DNA from: Acidobacteriota bacterium
GTDB taxonomy: Bacteria > Actinomycetota > Actinomycetes > Actinomycetales > Micrococcaceae
Assembly: GCA_019352125.1 (NCBI GenBank)
Contig: JABBNV010000050.1
Span: 1 to 7,311 of the forward strand
DNA: 7,311 nt
Direction: 5' to 3'
The translations under genes and the position numbers were made by a program. Every line of letters starts with the position of its first letter. Position 1 is the stretch's first letter. Positions 5,258-7,311 of the stretch are shown here, in pieces. The notes under the pieces were generated by a model. The model was not told the DNA's origin, ran no database searches, and saw only the letters and a list, made by a program, of their open reading frames with translations.

Positions 5258-6727
5258 ATGAGCACCAACAGCACCGCCACCCGCAGGGCAACATCCAGCG
5301 GCCTACCAACGCCGTCGCCCGAAGGTCTTGCCACCGCTCTGGCCCATTCGTTTCTCGCTGCTAAAAGTTGGACTGCCCAAGACCTCAAGCAATCGGCTGC
5401 AGATATTTTGGGCGCACGACGGCGGTGGCTTGGTCCGCTAGTACGGGGAACGCTGGCGGCATATCACCGACGACCGGATGGTGCGTCGCGGGAGCTAGCG
5501 TCCTTCATTGCGACCTCGGAGCCCTTCTTTGAGGCCGTCAGCCGGGCCAGAAAACAGCGCAAGCCGATCCGCTTGGCTCATTACGCAATTCTCGGCCCAT
5601 TGCCGCCCCGGCACGCAATCGCAAATCAACCTCAGAAAACCGGTAAAATCCCCTCGGTCAGTGGCCTCGAAGGATTGGCCACCATGCTGGGATTGGAAAT
5701 GGGCGAACTGGAATGGTTCGCGGACATCGGCGGCTGGAATCGCCGGGCGACAGCGGGCAGCGGGACAGCGGGCTTCACTCGAGAGACGGGTCGGAGATAT
5801 CGGCACAGCAAGTTCCAGCACTACAGCTACATCTGGCGCAGCAGAGAGGGCAGAGCGCCGCGCCTACTGGAGGCCCCTCTCCCCAGGCTCAAAACGATCC
5901 AGCGAGCCGTTCTGGACACGTTTCTAGCACCCATCCCGCTACATCCTGCGGCTCATGGCTTTGTTCCCGGCCGGAGCGTTGTCACAGGGGCGGCGAAACA
6001 TACAGGCTCTGCGGTGATCATTTCGGCAGACTTGAGCACGTTCTTCGCAAGGGTGACCGCAGGGAAGATCTACGATGCGTTGAGACAGTCAGGCTATTCG
6101 GAAGCTGTTGCCCACAGACTCACGGGGATATGCACCAACGCCATACCAGCCTCAGTGCTCAACGCCGTGCCGCCAGGCGGCGCCCCGGAAGAGCGGCATG
6201 CGCTTCGCCAGGCCCTGGCGACTCCGCACCTGCCGCAGGGCGCGCCGTCGTCGCCCGCATTGGCCAACATTGCTATACGACGTCTCGACTCCAGGCTGGC
6301 AGGTTGGGCATCAAAAATGAATGCAACATACACTCGCTATGCGGACGATCTGACGTTCAGCGGCGGCCCGGAACTGGCACGCCGAGCTGACGCCTTCATG
6401 GCCGGCGTTGGCCGGATTGTTAAGGACCAGGGCCACACGCTCAACCATAGAAAGACACGGGTGCGCAGGGCGGGAGTGCGCCAAACTGTCACGGGCGTGG
6501 TGGTCAACCAGCACGTGAACACCACGCGCCGCAGCTACGACATACTGAAGGCCACGCTACACAATTGTGTGCGGTATGGACCGGAGTCACAGAACCCAGA
6601 CTCACAGACCAGTGCTGACAATGCGCACTTTCGCGAACGCTTGGCAGGGCAAATTGCCTGGGTAGCCTCTGTGAACCCAGCTCGAGGCGCCAAACTACGT
6701 GCCAAATTCCAGCAGATCAGCTGGTAA
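5258..6727 (+). CDS. Retron-type reverse transcriptase with long N-terminal extension
   Basis: From ATG 5258 the protein is 489 residues (513 if ATG 5186 were used). It has the full retron RT motif set: RT0/1 region HYSYIWRSREGRAPRLLEAP..LKTIQR (188-216), AHGFVPGRS (232-240) followed by GAAKH, which takes the place of the retron NAxxH motif, the first catalytic aspartate in ADLSTFF (D258), LPQGAPSSPALAN (325-337), YADD (361-364), the retron VTG motif in VTGVVVN (411-417), and the C-terminal G.I.WV..VNP....KLR..F..ISW. Typical retron RTs are about 300-400 residues. Here about 130 helical residues (PEGLATALAHSF near 21-32, RRWLGPLVRGTLAAY, RELASFIATSEPFFEAVSRA) precede a segment like the usual RT N-terminus (IPSVSGLEGLATMLGLEMGELEWFADI, 131-157). 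The myxobacterial Mx162 RT is similarly long. It would prime from the adjacent RNA to make msDNA, probably as an antiphage or toxin-antitoxin-like unit. No effector gene accompanies it. Confidence 0.92.
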   Translation: MSTNSTATRRATSSGLPTPSPEGLATALAHSFLAAKSWTAQDLKQSAADILGARRRWLGPLVRGTLAAYHRRPDGASRELASFIATSEPFFEAVSRARKQRKPIRLAHYAILGPLPPRHAIANQPQKTGKIPSVSGLEGLATMLGLEMGELEWFADIGGWNRRATAGSGTAGFTRETGRRYRHSKFQHYSYIWRSREGRAPRLLEAPLPRLKTIQRAVLDTFLAPIPLHPAAHGFVPGRSVVTGAAKHTGSAVIISADLSTFFARVTAGKIYDALRQSGYSEAVAHRLTGICTNAIPASVLNAVPPGGAPEERHALRQALATPHLPQGAPSSPALANIAIRRLDSRLAGWASKMNATYTRYADDLTFSGGPELARRADAFMAGVGRIVKDQGHTLNHRKTRVRRAGVRQTVTGVVVNQHVNTTRRSYDILKATLHNCVRYGPESQNPDSQTSADNAHFRERLAGQIAWVASVNPARGAKLRAKFQQISW

Positions 6728-6782
6728 CCGGGCAGCCAAAATACCGAGCCTGCGAATAAAGAGTGCCAGCAGAGAACTGCGG
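6728..6782. other. Convergent spacer between RT and Nudix genes
   Basis: No strong rho-independent terminator is visible. There is only a 4-bp GCAG/CTGC hairpin at about 6769-6780 with no T-run, and a 5-bp dyad inside the RT 3' end (6709-6724). Confidence 0.4.
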
Positions 6783-7277
6783 TCACTCCTCGAGTCGCCG
6801 ACGGAGCTCCGGCCACGCGGCAGCGAATCCTGTATGCAATGGCAGCTCCCCCACGTCAGTCAGTCCAACCCAGCGAAGTTCCAGGCTCTCCGGGTCACTG
6901 ATCTCGGGCTCAAAGTATGACGTGGCACGGGCGACGACGGTCGTATAACGCCAATAGCCCACGTCGAATACTTTGCGAAAGAGTATTTCAAGGCTCGACG
7001 GCGGCACGGCAGCCTCCTCGTTGGCCTCACGTAGCGCCCCGTCCACGGGATCCTCGCCCAGGTGGAGGGCACCGCCAGGCAACCCCCATGTTCCTCCCTG
7101 ATGGCTCCAGAGTGCTCTGTGCTGCAAGAGAATGCCGGAGGTCGGGTGGTGAACCAGGAGCCCGGCGGCACCAAACTTGCCCCAGAATTTCCCGTGTTCC
7201 CCCTCCACCCAGGCATCTCCCGGATCCCGAGGACGCGCAGGATCCCGAATGTCAGTGGGACACGGATCATCAGCCAC
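6783..7277 (-). CDS. Nudix hydrolase
   Basis: A 164-residue protein with a Nudix box in about the middle: GALHLGEDPVDGALREANEE then AAV, matching G x5 E x7 R E U x E E x G U except that the late glycine is alanine. The catalytic REUxEE acidic residues that bind magnesium are intact. Before it lie a first strand GKFGAAGLLVHH and the QHRALWSHQGGTWGLPGG segment, typical of actinobacterial MutT-like Nudix proteins. The family cleaves nucleoside diphosphates linked to another group (damaged dNTPs, NDP-sugars, coenzymes); the substrate cannot be told. GTG 7277 is used: a stop lies two codons upstream and AGGAG is seen about 12 nt before it. The gene converges on the RT gene with 55 bp between them, so it is not part of the retron operon and is probably ordinary chromosome. 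Confidence 0.9.
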   Translation of the reverse strand: MADDPCPTDIRDPARPRDPGDAWVEGEHGKFWGKFGAAGLLVHHPTSGILLQHRALWSHQGGTWGLPGGALHLGEDPVDGALREANEEAAVPPSSLEILFRKVFDVGYWRYTTVVARATSYFEPEISDPESLELRWVGLTDVGELPLHTGFAAAWPELRRRLEE

Positions 7278-7311
7278 AGTTCACCAGCACTCCTGAGTAA
7301 GACACAGATAG

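Noticed and set aside
6709..6724. CCAGC/GCTGG dyad as an RT terminator
   Set aside because: Five base pairs only, inside the coding end, and with no T-run after it.
4974..6773. CAGCAGA at 4974-4980 and 6767-6773 as a target-site duplication around the retron
   Set aside because: Only seven bases, and the left copy is part of the paired a1 arm rather than outside the element. Chance is more likely.
6783..7277. Nudix hydrolase as the retron effector
   Set aside because: It is convergent with the RT, cannot share its transcript, and looks like an ordinary actinobacterial chromosomal Nudix gene.

Overview
The window reads as the chromosome of a high-GC actinobacterium. The gene families (a DUF222/HNH '13E12-type' remnant, the style of the lipoate-ligase-like protein and thioesterase, the GTG/TTG starts) fit the Arthrobacter/Micrococcaceae group best. 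This is an inference from protein style, not a database result.

Layout. (1) The 5' edge carries the C-terminal part of a metallo-beta-lactamase-fold hydrolase (+), whose 3' end converges on and overlaps a minus-strand cluster: a small DedA/VTT-like membrane protein, a double-hotdog acyl-CoA thioesterase-like protein and a lipoate-protein-ligase-family protein. The last two overlap at their stop/start. (2) A roughly 400-bp stretch (about 2635-3048) of lower GC has no convincing complete gene, only a short protein-like minus-strand reading frame that may be a remnant. (3) An SDR oxidoreductase (-) and a MarR-family regulator (+) are divergent over 92 bp. That gap holds two near-identical 20-bp inverted repeats, 33 bp apart, placed around a good promoter for the SDR gene. 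This is a clear candidate local repressor switch. (4) The minus-strand remnant of a DUF222/HNH endonuclease follows, with a large internal deletion, an in-frame stop and no 5' half.

(5) Directly next to that remnant is the most notable item, a complete retron-like cassette at about 4976-6727. It has a 168-nt structured non-coding RNA with the msr-msd layout (long terminal a1/a2 inverted repeat, two short hairpins, one long hairpin). This is followed by a retron-type reverse transcriptase with YADD, a VTG motif and the typical retron C-terminal end. The RT is long (489 aa from the start with the best ribosome-binding site) because of a roughly 130-190 residue helical N-terminal extension. No separate effector gene is seen beside it: upstream is a pseudogene, downstream a convergent Nudix hydrolase. 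The cassette is therefore either effector-free or carries its extra function in the RT N-terminus. (6) The window closes with a Nudix hydrolase on the minus strand.

The housekeeping-type genes at both ends look like conserved chromosome. The section from about 4446 to 6727 (HNH remnant plus retron) looks like an accessory site.
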